DNA of 9,095 nt from CAYRML01 sp050942825 (GTDB lineage Bacteria > Bacillota > Dehalobacteriia > UBA4068), in assembly GCA_050942825.1 (NCBI GenBank), contig JBMNOA010000051.1, positions 1 through 9,095 of the forward strand. The letters are read 5' to 3'. The notes beneath the pieces are model-generated. The model worked only from the letters and a program-made list of their open reading frames with translations, searched no databases and was not told where the DNA came from. A program made the translations under genes and the position numbers. This document shows, in pieces, positions 1 through 6,721 of the stretch; position 1 is the stretch's first letter, and every line of letters starts with the position of its first letter.

Positions 1-630
1 TTTGATCTTCAGGAAGTAGTAGGCTGCTATCACACCGATTCCGATCACGCCGAACACTGCGATCATAACCATGCTGTTATTCAGCGGTTGCTTTTCAGCC
101 TCGGTCTGCGCAGACTGCTCAGTCTCAGAGGGAGCCTGCGTCTCCTGCTGTGCCGGAGTGACAGTGGTCTGCTGCTGTTCCTGCTGCTTTGCCTCCTGCT
201 CCTTCAGATATTCCTCTTTCTGCTCATCGTTCATCAGCGCCATCAAGTCAGCCGCGTCCACCTGATTCAGGAAATATACATTCTCCGAATTGGCCGTGCG
301 GTCAATCACGATGTAGAACACGTGGCCGTCCTTGGAAGTGACGGTCATGAACTGCAAACCGGCACGGCTGCTGTAGTCCAGATCGTCCACCAGCGTCAGG
401 TTTCCGTCAGGAGTGATCTGACCCTGCGGCTCATCTGCCGGAGTTTCTGTTTCGGAAGGAGCTTCCGTTTCAGTAGTGGTTTCTTCCGCAGGCTCTTCAA
501 CAACTACAGTGCTTCCTTCATTGGCCTCGTCTTCGTTGTAGTAGGCAAAAGCACTCGTCGCTGTTCCAAGCACCATGATCAGGCAAAGAACCAGCATTGC
601 CCCAACACGAAATACTTTCTTACGCATCAT
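1..630 (-). CDS. DUF4366 (CD1107-like) exported conjugation accessory protein, C-terminus cut by window edge
   Basis: Read leftward from a double ATG at 630; 210 residues are visible and the frame is still open at base 1. The start is supported by AGAGAGG at 646-640, 9 bases upstream. Residues 1-29 look like a Sec signal peptide: RKK, then a hydrophobic stretch, then the cleavage-like SAFA before YYNED. Residues about 34-62 are an acidic, E/T/P-rich linker. Residues about 65-130 hold the recognisable core, with LTLVDD, an FMTV strand, HVFYIVIDR and VYFLNQVDAADLMALM, which matches my knowledge of the DUF4366/CD1107 family. A Q/E-rich low-complexity linker follows, then a membrane helix at about 187-207. 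The protein would therefore sit outside the cell on a C-terminal anchor, with a short inner tail starting KIK. Its biochemical role is unknown; the family sits near the end of T4SS operons of Tn1549/CTn-like elements. Its first 11 bases overlap the end of the DUF4315 gene, suggesting coupled translation. Confidence 0.88.
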   Translation of the reverse strand, partial: MMRKKVFRVGAMLVLCLIMVLGTATSAFAYYNEDEANEGSTVVVEEPAEETTTETEAPSETETPADEPQGQITPDGNLTLVDDLDYSSRAGLQFMTVTSKDGHVFYIVIDRTANSENVYFLNQVDAADLMALMNDEQKEEYLKEQEAKQQEQQQTTVTPAQQETQAPSETEQSAQTEAEKQPLNNSMVMIAVFGVIGIGVIAAYYFLKIK

Positions 631-874
631 GTTCAAGATCCTCTCTTTCATTGGTAGTGGCCGGAGCATATCCGGCTTTCATTTCCTGTACCTTGCGGAG
701 TGTATCCATGATATCGCCGCCCTTAGCCTGCATACTGCGGATCTGTGCAATGATCTCATCGTCCTCTAGCTGACGCTGCCGCGCACGGAGCGTCTTCAGG
801 TACTCCTCATCTTCCTTGAGACGGGCTTCCGCTTTGCGGATGTCCTCTCGAACTTTTTGGATTTTCTTGTTCAA
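620..874 (-). CDS. DUF4315 family small coiled-coil protein
   Basis: 84 residues. I place the start at a TTG (874-872), giving MNKKIQKVREDIRKAEARLK, because a strong AAGGAGG (888-882) lies 7 bases before it. The frame is open up to an ATG at 976, but that start would lie inside the hydrolase gene with no good ribosome site. Residues about 3-46 form a highly charged heptad-like helix, so a coiled coil is likely, followed by DDEIIAQIRSMQAKGGDIMDTL and a polar tail. There are no membrane segments, so it is probably cytoplasmic. Composition and position between a CD1108-like hydrolase and a DUF4366 gene match the DUF4315 family of conjugative elements. Function is not known; being made next to DUF4366, it may partner with another T4SS protein (inference). 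The gene begins 16 bases after the hydrolase stop and overlaps DUF4366 by 11 bases. Confidence 0.85.
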   Translation of the reverse strand: MNKKIQKVREDIRKAEARLKEDEEYLKTLRARQRQLEDDEIIAQIRSMQAKGGDIMDTLRKVQEMKAGYAPATTNEREDLEHDA

Positions 875-881
875 TCGAATT

Positions 882-888
882 CCTCCTT
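882..888 (-). promoter_or_regulatory. Ribosome binding site fixing the TTG start of the DUF4315 gene
   Basis: AAGGAGG on the minus strand, 7 bases before TTG at 874-872 and right after the hydrolase stop codon (893-891). It decides the start, because the upstream ATG at 976 has no comparable site. The surrounding 16 bases recur exactly before the Maff2 gene at 8456-8471. Confidence 0.8.
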
Positions 889-890
889 CA

Positions 891-3239
891 TTAAGGTTCA
901 GGCAGCCTTCCAAAGCACAGGAAGTGCGCCTGCCAATAGTTTGTTTCAATAGATGTGTACTGGATCGGGTTTCCACAGTGGATCATCATGCCGTTACCCA
1001 CATAAATGCCGACGTGAGAAGCACCAGTCGTGTCATAGGTTCCTTGGAAGAAGATCAGGTCGCCCGGTTTTGCGTCTGCCGGAGAAACATAGGTGCACTT
1101 GTTCTTCAGGCCATCCGCGCCAAGCCTGCCGAAATCCCAGCCAAGGCCGCAATGATTCACTACCCAGCTGACAAAGCCGGAGCAGTCAAAGCTTGTGGAA
1201 GGACTGGAGCCGCCCCACACATACGGATAGCCAAGATACTTTTCAGCCTCATGGATCATGGCAGCAAACTTCGCGTCACTCAATGCTTCCGGAGGGATCT
1301 CATATGACATACCGTCCACAATCGGGAGCGTGTTTGTCGGGAACAGATAGTCCCTGTTGCCGTAGGTGGCGTTATAAAGGTTGTACGCTTGCTGCTGTTC
1401 CGTAGTCATGCGGTTCCGCAGAATGAGATCCAGATTGTTGTTAGCGACCGTCACGCTGAGGCGGCGAATTGTCACCGTCTCTGTGACTTCAATGGTATTG
1501 CTGCCATTGCTGTCAGCAAGATATGCTTCCCAAGTCTTATGACCGTGAGCACTGGCTGTCGCGTGATCATCGTAGTAGACATCAAACTGAACGCCATATC
1601 TCGCAAAGTTCCCGGTATCCTCAACTACATACTCAGTCCCGTTCATGATGACGTGCGTACCCATCGGAACGAAGGGATTATACGCATCAACGGCAATGGT
1701 ATGGTTGGCGGTCGGATAAACCCCACTGGCTGTAGGGCCGCCTGACCATTGGCCGCAGCAGATCGGACAGTTGCAGTAACCGCTGGTCACAACACTGCCA
1801 AGGGACTCTCCAACACGCACTGTCCTTGTCACAGTCTCGGTTCTGGTATCGCTGGTTGTAGACATCCGGTACTGTGCATCAAAGATTTCCTTCAATTCGT
1901 CCTTCACCTGATCGTAGGTGAATTCACCGTACTTCACAGTGAAGTAGGAAATCAGCTGATAAGGATTGTGTGTGATCTCATCCACTTGGTACTGATACTC
2001 GTCATAGCCCGGATAGGTCGATTCGATGTTGTCAATCTTCGCCTGCAAATCTGCCTCCATTGCTGCATAGGCAGACTCAACGGCTTGGATATCTTCATCT
2101 GAAGCAAGATAGGTAGTCTCAACGACTGCGTTTGTGGTTCCGGAAAAGAGAGATCCAACAGAACCAATGGCGCTGATAATCAAAATAACGGCAAGCACAC
2201 CGCCTGCCGCCGCAATCACAGCACCTTTATTGTTCTTGGTAATCTTCTTTACACCGGTGCTGATCCGCTCCTTAATGGAGCGTTTCGGCACTGCGCTGGC
2301 AGCCGATACATTCTCTCCGGCCTTCTTTGCTGACCGCACACCTTCCGCATACTGTCGCTTGATCTGTTTCTTCTGCTGTGTCTTCCGAACATTAGCCTTC
2401 TGTACCGGAGACTCCGGCTCAGACTGCTCAAAGTGAAGCTTGGACGTGGGCTTTTCAGCTTCATGCGTCAGCGAACTGGAACGGTTACGGGGATGAGTTT
2501 TCTCTGTCCTACTTGATTCTGAGAGCTTTTGCCCGGTTTTCCGAACTGCGCCTTCAGCAACCATCTCTGTTTTGTGAGCCGCCTCTACTGCGCTGTTGTC
2601 CTGCTCGGCCTCAGAGACCTTCACATGGGCAGCTGTTCCGGCAACAAGCCCTGCCTTGCCAGCAACAGTTTTTCCAGCGTTTCCTGCTTTCCGGAGAACG
2701 CCTTCGCCTTTAGCGGTTGGGACAGGCTCATCGTCGAACTTCAGCTTGGAAGCCTTCTTCTTGGCCTGTTCCTCATAAACACGCTGTTTCTGCTGCTCAT
2801 GCTTGGCATCTGTCTTCTGCCCTCTATGAGAACGGCCTTCAGATCGGACGGAGCTTTCTGCAAGCCTTGAACGGCTCTTCGGCATTGGAGCCTCTGCTTC
2901 CGCAGGCAGCTCTGCCTCCGCAGCCTCAGCACCGCTTCCTTCCTCCGGAACCTCATCCATCGGCATTTTCTCCTCTGCAACTGCCTCAGTACCTTCTGCT
3001 TTCGCTTCAGCCTCACGCAGTTCTTTGGCGTATCTGCGTTTTCGCGCTTTCGACGGGGAAGAAGAAAGCCCGGATGATGTCCGGGCAGGTTCTTCTCCTT
3101 TGAAATCGAAGTCGTCCGATTCAGCCCTTGCACTGACTTTTCGGCTTGTTCCTTTAGAAAGGTTTTCCTCCACAAGACCGTCACGGGTCATCTTCTGAAC
3201 GACTTTTTCCTTTACGCCCAGCTGTAGATCATCATGCAC
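891..3239 (-). CDS. CD1108-like peptidoglycan hydrolase: cytoplasmic tail, one TM helix, 3D domain, NlpC/P60 (C40) peptidase
   Basis: 782 residues from a GTG start (3239-3237). Residues 1-338 are charged, low-complexity and rich in K, R, E, A and S, probably disordered in the cytoplasm. A membrane helix spans about 340-365 (AVIAAAGGVLAVILIISAIG). A helical region follows (about 375-450). Residues about 485-570 form a 3D domain with its three aspartates at Asp518 (VDAYNP), Asp541 (VEDTG) and Asp553 (FDVYYDD). The C-terminal NlpC/P60 domain, about 660-780, has Cys686 in FDCSGF, His742 in SHVGIYVG and His754 in MIHCGNP, so the catalytic triad looks intact. NlpC/P60 enzymes cut peptide bonds in the wall stem peptide; 3D domains share the fold of MltA-type lytic transglycosylases. 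It would open the wall for the mating channel, like CwlT of Tn916 or VirB1 (inference). The gene begins 30 bases after the cysteine-cluster gene and ends 16 bases before DUF4315. Confidence 0.93.
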   Translation of the reverse strand: MHDDLQLGVKEKVVQKMTRDGLVEENLSKGTSRKVSARAESDDFDFKGEEPARTSSGLSSSPSKARKRRYAKELREAEAKAEGTEAVAEEKMPMDEVPEEGSGAEAAEAELPAEAEAPMPKSRSRLAESSVRSEGRSHRGQKTDAKHEQQKQRVYEEQAKKKASKLKFDDEPVPTAKGEGVLRKAGNAGKTVAGKAGLVAGTAAHVKVSEAEQDNSAVEAAHKTEMVAEGAVRKTGQKLSESSRTEKTHPRNRSSSLTHEAEKPTSKLHFEQSEPESPVQKANVRKTQQKKQIKRQYAEGVRSAKKAGENVSAASAVPKRSIKERISTGVKKITKNNKGAVIAAAGGVLAVILIISAIGSVGSLFSGTTNAVVETTYLASDEDIQAVESAYAAMEADLQAKIDNIESTYPGYDEYQYQVDEITHNPYQLISYFTVKYGEFTYDQVKDELKEIFDAQYRMSTTSDTRTETVTRTVRVGESLGSVVTSGYCNCPICCGQWSGGPTASGVYPTANHTIAVDAYNPFVPMGTHVIMNGTEYVVEDTGNFARYGVQFDVYYDDHATASAHGHKTWEAYLADSNGSNTIEVTETVTIRRLSVTVANNNLDLILRNRMTTEQQQAYNLYNATYGNRDYLFPTNTLPIVDGMSYEIPPEALSDAKFAAMIHEAEKYLGYPYVWGGSSPSTSFDCSGFVSWVVNHCGLGWDFGRLGADGLKNKCTYVSPADAKPGDLIFFQGTYDTTGASHVGIYVGNGMMIHCGNPIQYTSIETNYWQAHFLCFGRLPEP

Positions 3240-3245
3240 GGTATC

Positions 3246-3255
3246 TCACCTCCTT
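3246..3255 (-). promoter_or_regulatory. Near-perfect ribosome binding site fixing the GTG start of the hydrolase gene
   Basis: AAGGAGGTGA on the minus strand is an almost full complement of the 16S rRNA 3' end. Counting from the GGAGG core, 9 bases separate it from the GTG at 3239. A nearby ATG at 3235-3233 is in another frame, and the next in-frame ATG is codon 17, without such a site. Confidence 0.8.
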
Positions 3256-3269
3256 CCCCGCGCAGGGAG

Positions 3270-3860
3270 TCACAGCATGGCAACCATATCCGCGTTATCC
3301 CAGCGGTCAAAGACCTCATCCGAGAGCTTAGATGCGCCTGCAAGCACAGTCTCCAACGCTTCCGGACTGATAGAGCCTCCGGCAACCATGTTGCGAAAGA
3401 TACCGGTCAGCTGGTCGATCTGCCCGGTCAGAGCGATCATGTCATCCTGCATCTGACCAAGCGTTTCCGTAGTCATCATGACAACGGCTACGCTGCCGGG
3501 AGAAACACGCTTTCTGTTGACGTACTCATCACACTCGTCGTAGCAGGGACAGTCCGCGCATTTCTTAGGATCGAAGACATCCATCACATCGTCTCCATCA
3601 TCCTCCTCGGCAAAGAGCTTGTCCGGATGCAGGGACTCCAGCATCTCCGAAATGGTATGCTTATCGCTCTCGCACACAGCCTCCGCGTGGTCACGCACAT
3701 GCAGGTAAGCCTTATGGTGCTTCTTCAGGTAGCTTTCCTGCTCGTAGAGACGGATCAGCTCCAGATGCATACGCACCAGACCGTCCGTGATCTCCAGAAG
3801 ACGGTTCAGCGCTTTCTCAGGGACTTCCACAGTGGCGACATTCTTCAGGTTCTTACTCAT
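3270..3860 (-). CDS. Unrecognised conjugation-operon protein with a CxxCxCxxxC cluster
   Basis: 196 residues; I do not recognise the family. The start is ATG at 3860 (MSKNLKNVATVEVPEKALNR), with GGAGG at 3873-3869 8 bases before it. An ATG ten codons upstream lacks such a site and lies deeper in virB4. Residues about 14-60 are helical (KALNRLLEITDGLVRMHLELIRLYEQE). An acidic stretch, EEDDGDDVMDVFD (85-97), precedes four closely spaced cysteines, Cys101, Cys104, Cys106 and Cys110 (KKCADCPCYDEC), a spacing that could bind zinc or an iron-sulfur cluster (inference). The rest, about 125-185, is again helical. There is no signal peptide or membrane segment, so it is likely cytoplasmic. It overlaps the virB4 end by 8 bases and precedes the hydrolase by 30, so it is made together with the T4SS. 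It could be an assembly factor or a redox or metal-dependent regulator; neither is shown. Confidence 0.8.
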   Translation of the reverse strand: MSKNLKNVATVEVPEKALNRLLEITDGLVRMHLELIRLYEQESYLKKHHKAYLHVRDHAEAVCESDKHTISEMLESLHPDKLFAEEDDGDDVMDVFDPKKCADCPCYDECDEYVNRKRVSPGSVAVVMMTTETLGQMQDDMIALTGQIDQLTGIFRNMVAGGSISPEALETVLAGASKLSDEVFDRWDNADMVAML

Positions 3861-6372
3861 TCTCAATTCCTCCATTTTCAGTAATTTCATTAGGTTTGGT
3901 GGTCATGATGCGGTACAAGACCGTATCCTTCGGGAACTTGTCCTTGAAAGGAATGATGGTGTTCCCATAAAAAAGCAGCCCTTCACCTTCATTGCTGTTC
4001 GTCACAAAGGACAGCTGGTGAGGACTGATGTTGAGCTGCTTGGCGAGGATCTGCCGGTCGCCTCCGGCCTGATTGAGCATATACACGAAATCAGAGTTTT
4101 CAAAGATGTTCTCGATTTCGCGGCTGGAGAGAAGGTCTTTCACATTTTGCGTGATACCGGTCGGAATGCCGCCCCATTTGCGAAACCGCTTCCAAATCTC
4201 TACGCTGTAGGCTGCCGTCTGCTCATCCTTCAGAAGAAGGTGGAACTCGTCCATATAGTAACGAGTAGCTTTATGTTCAGCGCGATTGATTGTTACACGG
4301 TTCCAAACCTGATCCTGCACGACAAGCATTCCGATTTTCTTCAGCTGCTTGCCCAGCTCCTTGATGTCAAAGCAGACAAGACGGTTGCTGATATCCACAT
4401 TGGTTCTGTGATTGAACACATTGAGCGAACCCTTGACGTAGATTTCAAGCGCCGTTGCAATCCGCTTCGCTTCCGGCTCTGCCTGATCCAGAATGCAGTT
4501 GTACAGATCCTCCATCACTGGCATGTGCTCCGGGGTCGGGTTCTCCAGATAATCCCGGTACACCAAGCGAACACAGCGGTCAATGATGGTCTTTTCGACC
4601 GGCTCAAGTCCGGTCTTGCTGCCAACGATCAGCTCACACAGGGACAGAATGAAATCTGCCTTCAGACTGATCGGGCTTTCATCTTCCGAATAGTTCAGAT
4701 TGATGTCCATAGGATTGACATACTGTTTACTGTTGGGGGAGATATGGATGACCTGTCCCTTCAGCAGTGACACAAGCGGAGAATACTCGCCTTCGGGATC
4801 GCAGATGATGATGTCATCGTCAGTGATCAGAAAGGCATTGGTCATTTCTCGCTTCGCAGAGAACGATTTGCCGGAACCCGGCGTGCCCAAAATCAAGCCG
4901 TTAGGGTTCTTCAGCTGCTTTCGGTCAGCCATGATCATGTTGTTGCTGATCGCATTGATGCCGTAGTACAGCGCCTCACCGCCCTGAAACAGTTCCTCCG
5001 TTGTGAAGGGAACAAAGATAGCCGTGGCCGAAGTAGTCAGGCCTCTCTGGATGTCGATCTGATTCAGGCCGATGGGCAGGCTGCTCATAAGTCCCTGCTC
5101 CTGCTGGAAATCCAGACGCTTCAAGGCACAGTTGTATTTCTGTGCGATACCGGCAGTCTGGAAGATGATGTTGTCCAGCTTCTGCTTGGTCTTTGCTGTA
5201 TTGAGCACCAGTACTGTAACAAGGAACATACGCTCGTTTCGGCTCTGCAAGTCCTCAAGCAGCTTCTTTGCCTCACCGCCATAGGTTACAAGATCGGAAG
5301 GGAGCACATCCATGTCGTATCCGGAACGGACGGCCTTTTTCTGCTCCTCAATCTTCATCTTGTCGAGGTCAGTGATTTTGGTCTTGATCTGCTTGATGGC
5401 CTTTGCCTGATCAATGGACTGCACATGGAGATTGACGATGATGGAGTTATCCATGTCGAGGAAATCTGCCAGCATCTTATCCGAAAGCTCCGGAGCAAGG
5501 ATCTGGAGGAAGGACACCGCACCGATGGTCTTGCCCATACGAAAATACCGGCTGTCACGGAAGTCAAAGCTCGTGGGAGCAATGAAGTCCTTTGTGGACA
5601 GGCCGGTACGGGCTACCATGTCATAGTTGAAAATGAACGGCTCCTGCGTCTCCTCATTCATCGTTCTGTACAGCACCTTCAGGCGCTCATAACCGGAAAG
5701 CGGATGAGCTGCAACACCCATAGCCTTCAGGTTGTTAATGATGTCCGTTTCGATCCGCTCCAGTTTCGGCTTCGCAACGCGGACGCTCTCTGCCTCAATG
5801 CCGAAGGTCACATACTTCATGCGCATGAGGCCGTTGTTTCCCTTTGCCAGCTGCGTTCTCAGCACACCCGCGTATTCCTCGCGGATATCATTGAAATCGT
5901 CATCCCGGCGCGGGATCTCAATGGTTGTCTCCATCTCAGCCATGTTTGCGTACTGGCTCATGCAGCTGATTTGGAGAGAAATACTGGAGTCAAAGTAGTT
6001 GTAGAAATCGCACCAGAACTCGAAGGCTGCGGTTTTGTCCTCGTTCTGCGCCAGCTGGTAGTTGATATCTCCGAACTGGATGCACTTGGTATAGTGCCGG
6101 TCATCGACACGGCAAATACCATCTTTGAACATCTCCTGATAGGAAATGCTCTGCTGCGCACTGCGAGGAACCTTCCGTTCTTTCTTTTCCTTCATTTTCT
6201 GCTTGACCAAGCGCTTCTTCTGTTCGCCGGACAAGATAGAGCCGACTTCCTGATTATTTTTGACGCTGGTTTTTGCGCTGGTGACTGCCGGAACTCTTCT
6301 GACCGCCGCCTTTCTGACCGGCTTTCTTTCCGGCTTTCCGGTTTCCAGATGCTTCGGTTTGTGTTTTGCCAA
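3853..6372 (-). CDS. virB4: VirB4/TraE-like conjugation ATPase
   Basis: 839 residues from the TTG at 6372. This is the T4SS motor ATPase, acting at the inner face of the membrane in channel assembly and DNA transfer. Residues 1-70 are very basic. The VirB4 N-terminal domain follows (SYQEMFKDGICRVDDRHY onward). The C-terminal AAA-type ATPase has Walker A GTPGSGKS at 496-503 (Lys502), the strand IICDPEGEY soon after, Walker B as YYMDEFH (Asp708, Glu709), and GITQNVKDLL downstream as in VirB4/VirD4 ATPases. The length is normal for Gram-positive VirB4. Start choice: AGAAGGAGG (6390-6382) lies 9 bases before the TTG, giving MAKHKPKH. An ATG at 6447 has no good site. A TTG at 6234, just after the prgI stop, is a weaker alternative that would remove 46 residues. 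With the chosen start it overlaps prgI by 119 bases, and its end overlaps the cysteine-cluster gene by 8. Confidence 0.95.
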   Translation of the reverse strand: MAKHKPKHLETGKPERKPVRKAAVRRVPAVTSAKTSVKNNQEVGSILSGEQKKRLVKQKMKEKKERKVPRSAQQSISYQEMFKDGICRVDDRHYTKCIQFGDINYQLAQNEDKTAAFEFWCDFYNYFDSSISLQISCMSQYANMAEMETTIEIPRRDDDFNDIREEYAGVLRTQLAKGNNGLMRMKYVTFGIEAESVRVAKPKLERIETDIINNLKAMGVAAHPLSGYERLKVLYRTMNEETQEPFIFNYDMVARTGLSTKDFIAPTSFDFRDSRYFRMGKTIGAVSFLQILAPELSDKMLADFLDMDNSIIVNLHVQSIDQAKAIKQIKTKITDLDKMKIEEQKKAVRSGYDMDVLPSDLVTYGGEAKKLLEDLQSRNERMFLVTVLVLNTAKTKQKLDNIIFQTAGIAQKYNCALKRLDFQQEQGLMSSLPIGLNQIDIQRGLTTSATAIFVPFTTEELFQGGEALYYGINAISNNMIMADRKQLKNPNGLILGTPGSGKSFSAKREMTNAFLITDDDIIICDPEGEYSPLVSLLKGQVIHISPNSKQYVNPMDINLNYSEDESPISLKADFILSLCELIVGSKTGLEPVEKTIIDRCVRLVYRDYLENPTPEHMPVMEDLYNCILDQAEPEAKRIATALEIYVKGSLNVFNHRTNVDISNRLVCFDIKELGKQLKKIGMLVVQDQVWNRVTINRAEHKATRYYMDEFHLLLKDEQTAAYSVEIWKRFRKWGGIPTGITQNVKDLLSSREIENIFENSDFVYMLNQAGGDRQILAKQLNISPHQLSFVTNSNEGEGLLFYGNTIIPFKDKFPKDTVLYRIMTTKPNEITENGGIENE

Positions 6373-6721
6373 TGCCAAGAACCTCCTTCTCATAAATTTC
6401 TTCCTGAATGGCCGCATAGAAGTTATCCGTTTTGTAAGGCCGGACACCCGGTCTCTTGAACTTCATCTGGATGATGTTCTTCAAGATCTTTTCTAACGGC
6501 CTGCCATCCTTCTCGTACATGGCAAAGAGAAAAAACGGGAGCGCGATCACGATCATGATGCACGCTGCCAGTGTTGAACCAAGGGAATGCCTTGTCAGCA
6601 GATAGAACGGAACGCTTACCGCCGCCGCGCTGCCAAAGCAGATCAGTTGTCTCTTTGTCAGGTTGAAAAGGACTTTTGTTTTAACTCGCGTCAGATCCTT
6701 CGGAACCTGCACATACGCCAT
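6254..6721 (-). CDS. prgI: PrgI family T4SS membrane protein
   Basis: 155 residues. PrgI-type proteins are small inner-membrane parts of Gram-positive T4SS, comparable to VirB3 or TcpE in position just before the VirB4 ATPase. The N-terminus MAYVQVPKDLTRVKTKVLFN is typical of the family. Two membrane helices are visible at about 26-43 and 47-69, followed by MYEKDGRPLEKILKN and RPYKTDNFYAAI, also family features. Residues about 110-155 form a very basic, low-complexity tail rich in K, Q, G and S (KAGKKAGQKGGGQKSSG), likely facing the cytoplasm. The start is ATG at 6721; AAGGAAGTGATG (6736-6725) matches the Shine-Dalgarno region well though imperfectly. The first 41 bases overlap the methyltransferase end, and the last 119 overlap the start of virB4, so translation of the three is probably coupled. 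Confidence 0.93.
   Translation of the reverse strand: MAYVQVPKDLTRVKTKVLFNLTKRQLICFGSAAAVSVPFYLLTRHSLGSTLAACIMIVIALPFFLFAMYEKDGRPLEKILKNIIQMKFKRPGVRPYKTDNFYAAIQEEIYEKEVLGIGKTQTEASGNRKAGKKAGQKGGGQKSSGSHQRKNQRQK
6382..6390 (-). promoter_or_regulatory. Ribosome binding site inside prgI, setting the TTG start of virB4
   Basis: AGAAGGAGG on the minus strand lies within the prgI coding region, 9 bases before TTG at 6372. It is much stronger than anything before the alternative TTG at 6234 (GGAAG, 11 bases away), which is why the overlapping start was chosen. Confidence 0.65.

Noticed and set aside
164..200. CTG/CAG-type tandem repeat
   Set aside because: The units are irregular and simply code the glutamine-rich linker of DUF4366; no exact tandem array is present.
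88..657. A 189-codon plus-strand open frame with leucine-rich, membrane-like segments
   Set aside because: It is antisense to the CAG-rich Q/E linker of DUF4366; CTG codons read as leucine explain the false hydrophobic signal.
3239..3270. Possible hairpin hiding the hydrolase ribosome site (CTCC pairing with GGAG)
   Set aside because: Only four base pairs with a GC-rich, partly competing loop; too weak to call regulation without folding calculations.
3234..3884. A 216-codon plus-strand open frame covering the cysteine-cluster gene
   Set aside because: The minus-strand gene has a good ribosome site, fits the operon spacing and has a protein-like composition; the plus-strand translation is H/L/R-rich and unstructured.
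3787..4770. A 327-codon open frame on the plus strand
   Set aside because: It is the mirror of the virB4 C-terminal half, with no recognisable protein features and no start signals.
5425..6459. A 344-codon open frame on the plus strand, antisense to virB4
   Set aside because: It lies opposite virB4, which has full family motifs. Its translation shows no domain pattern and no ribosome site was seen. Long antisense open frames are common opposite conserved coding sequence.
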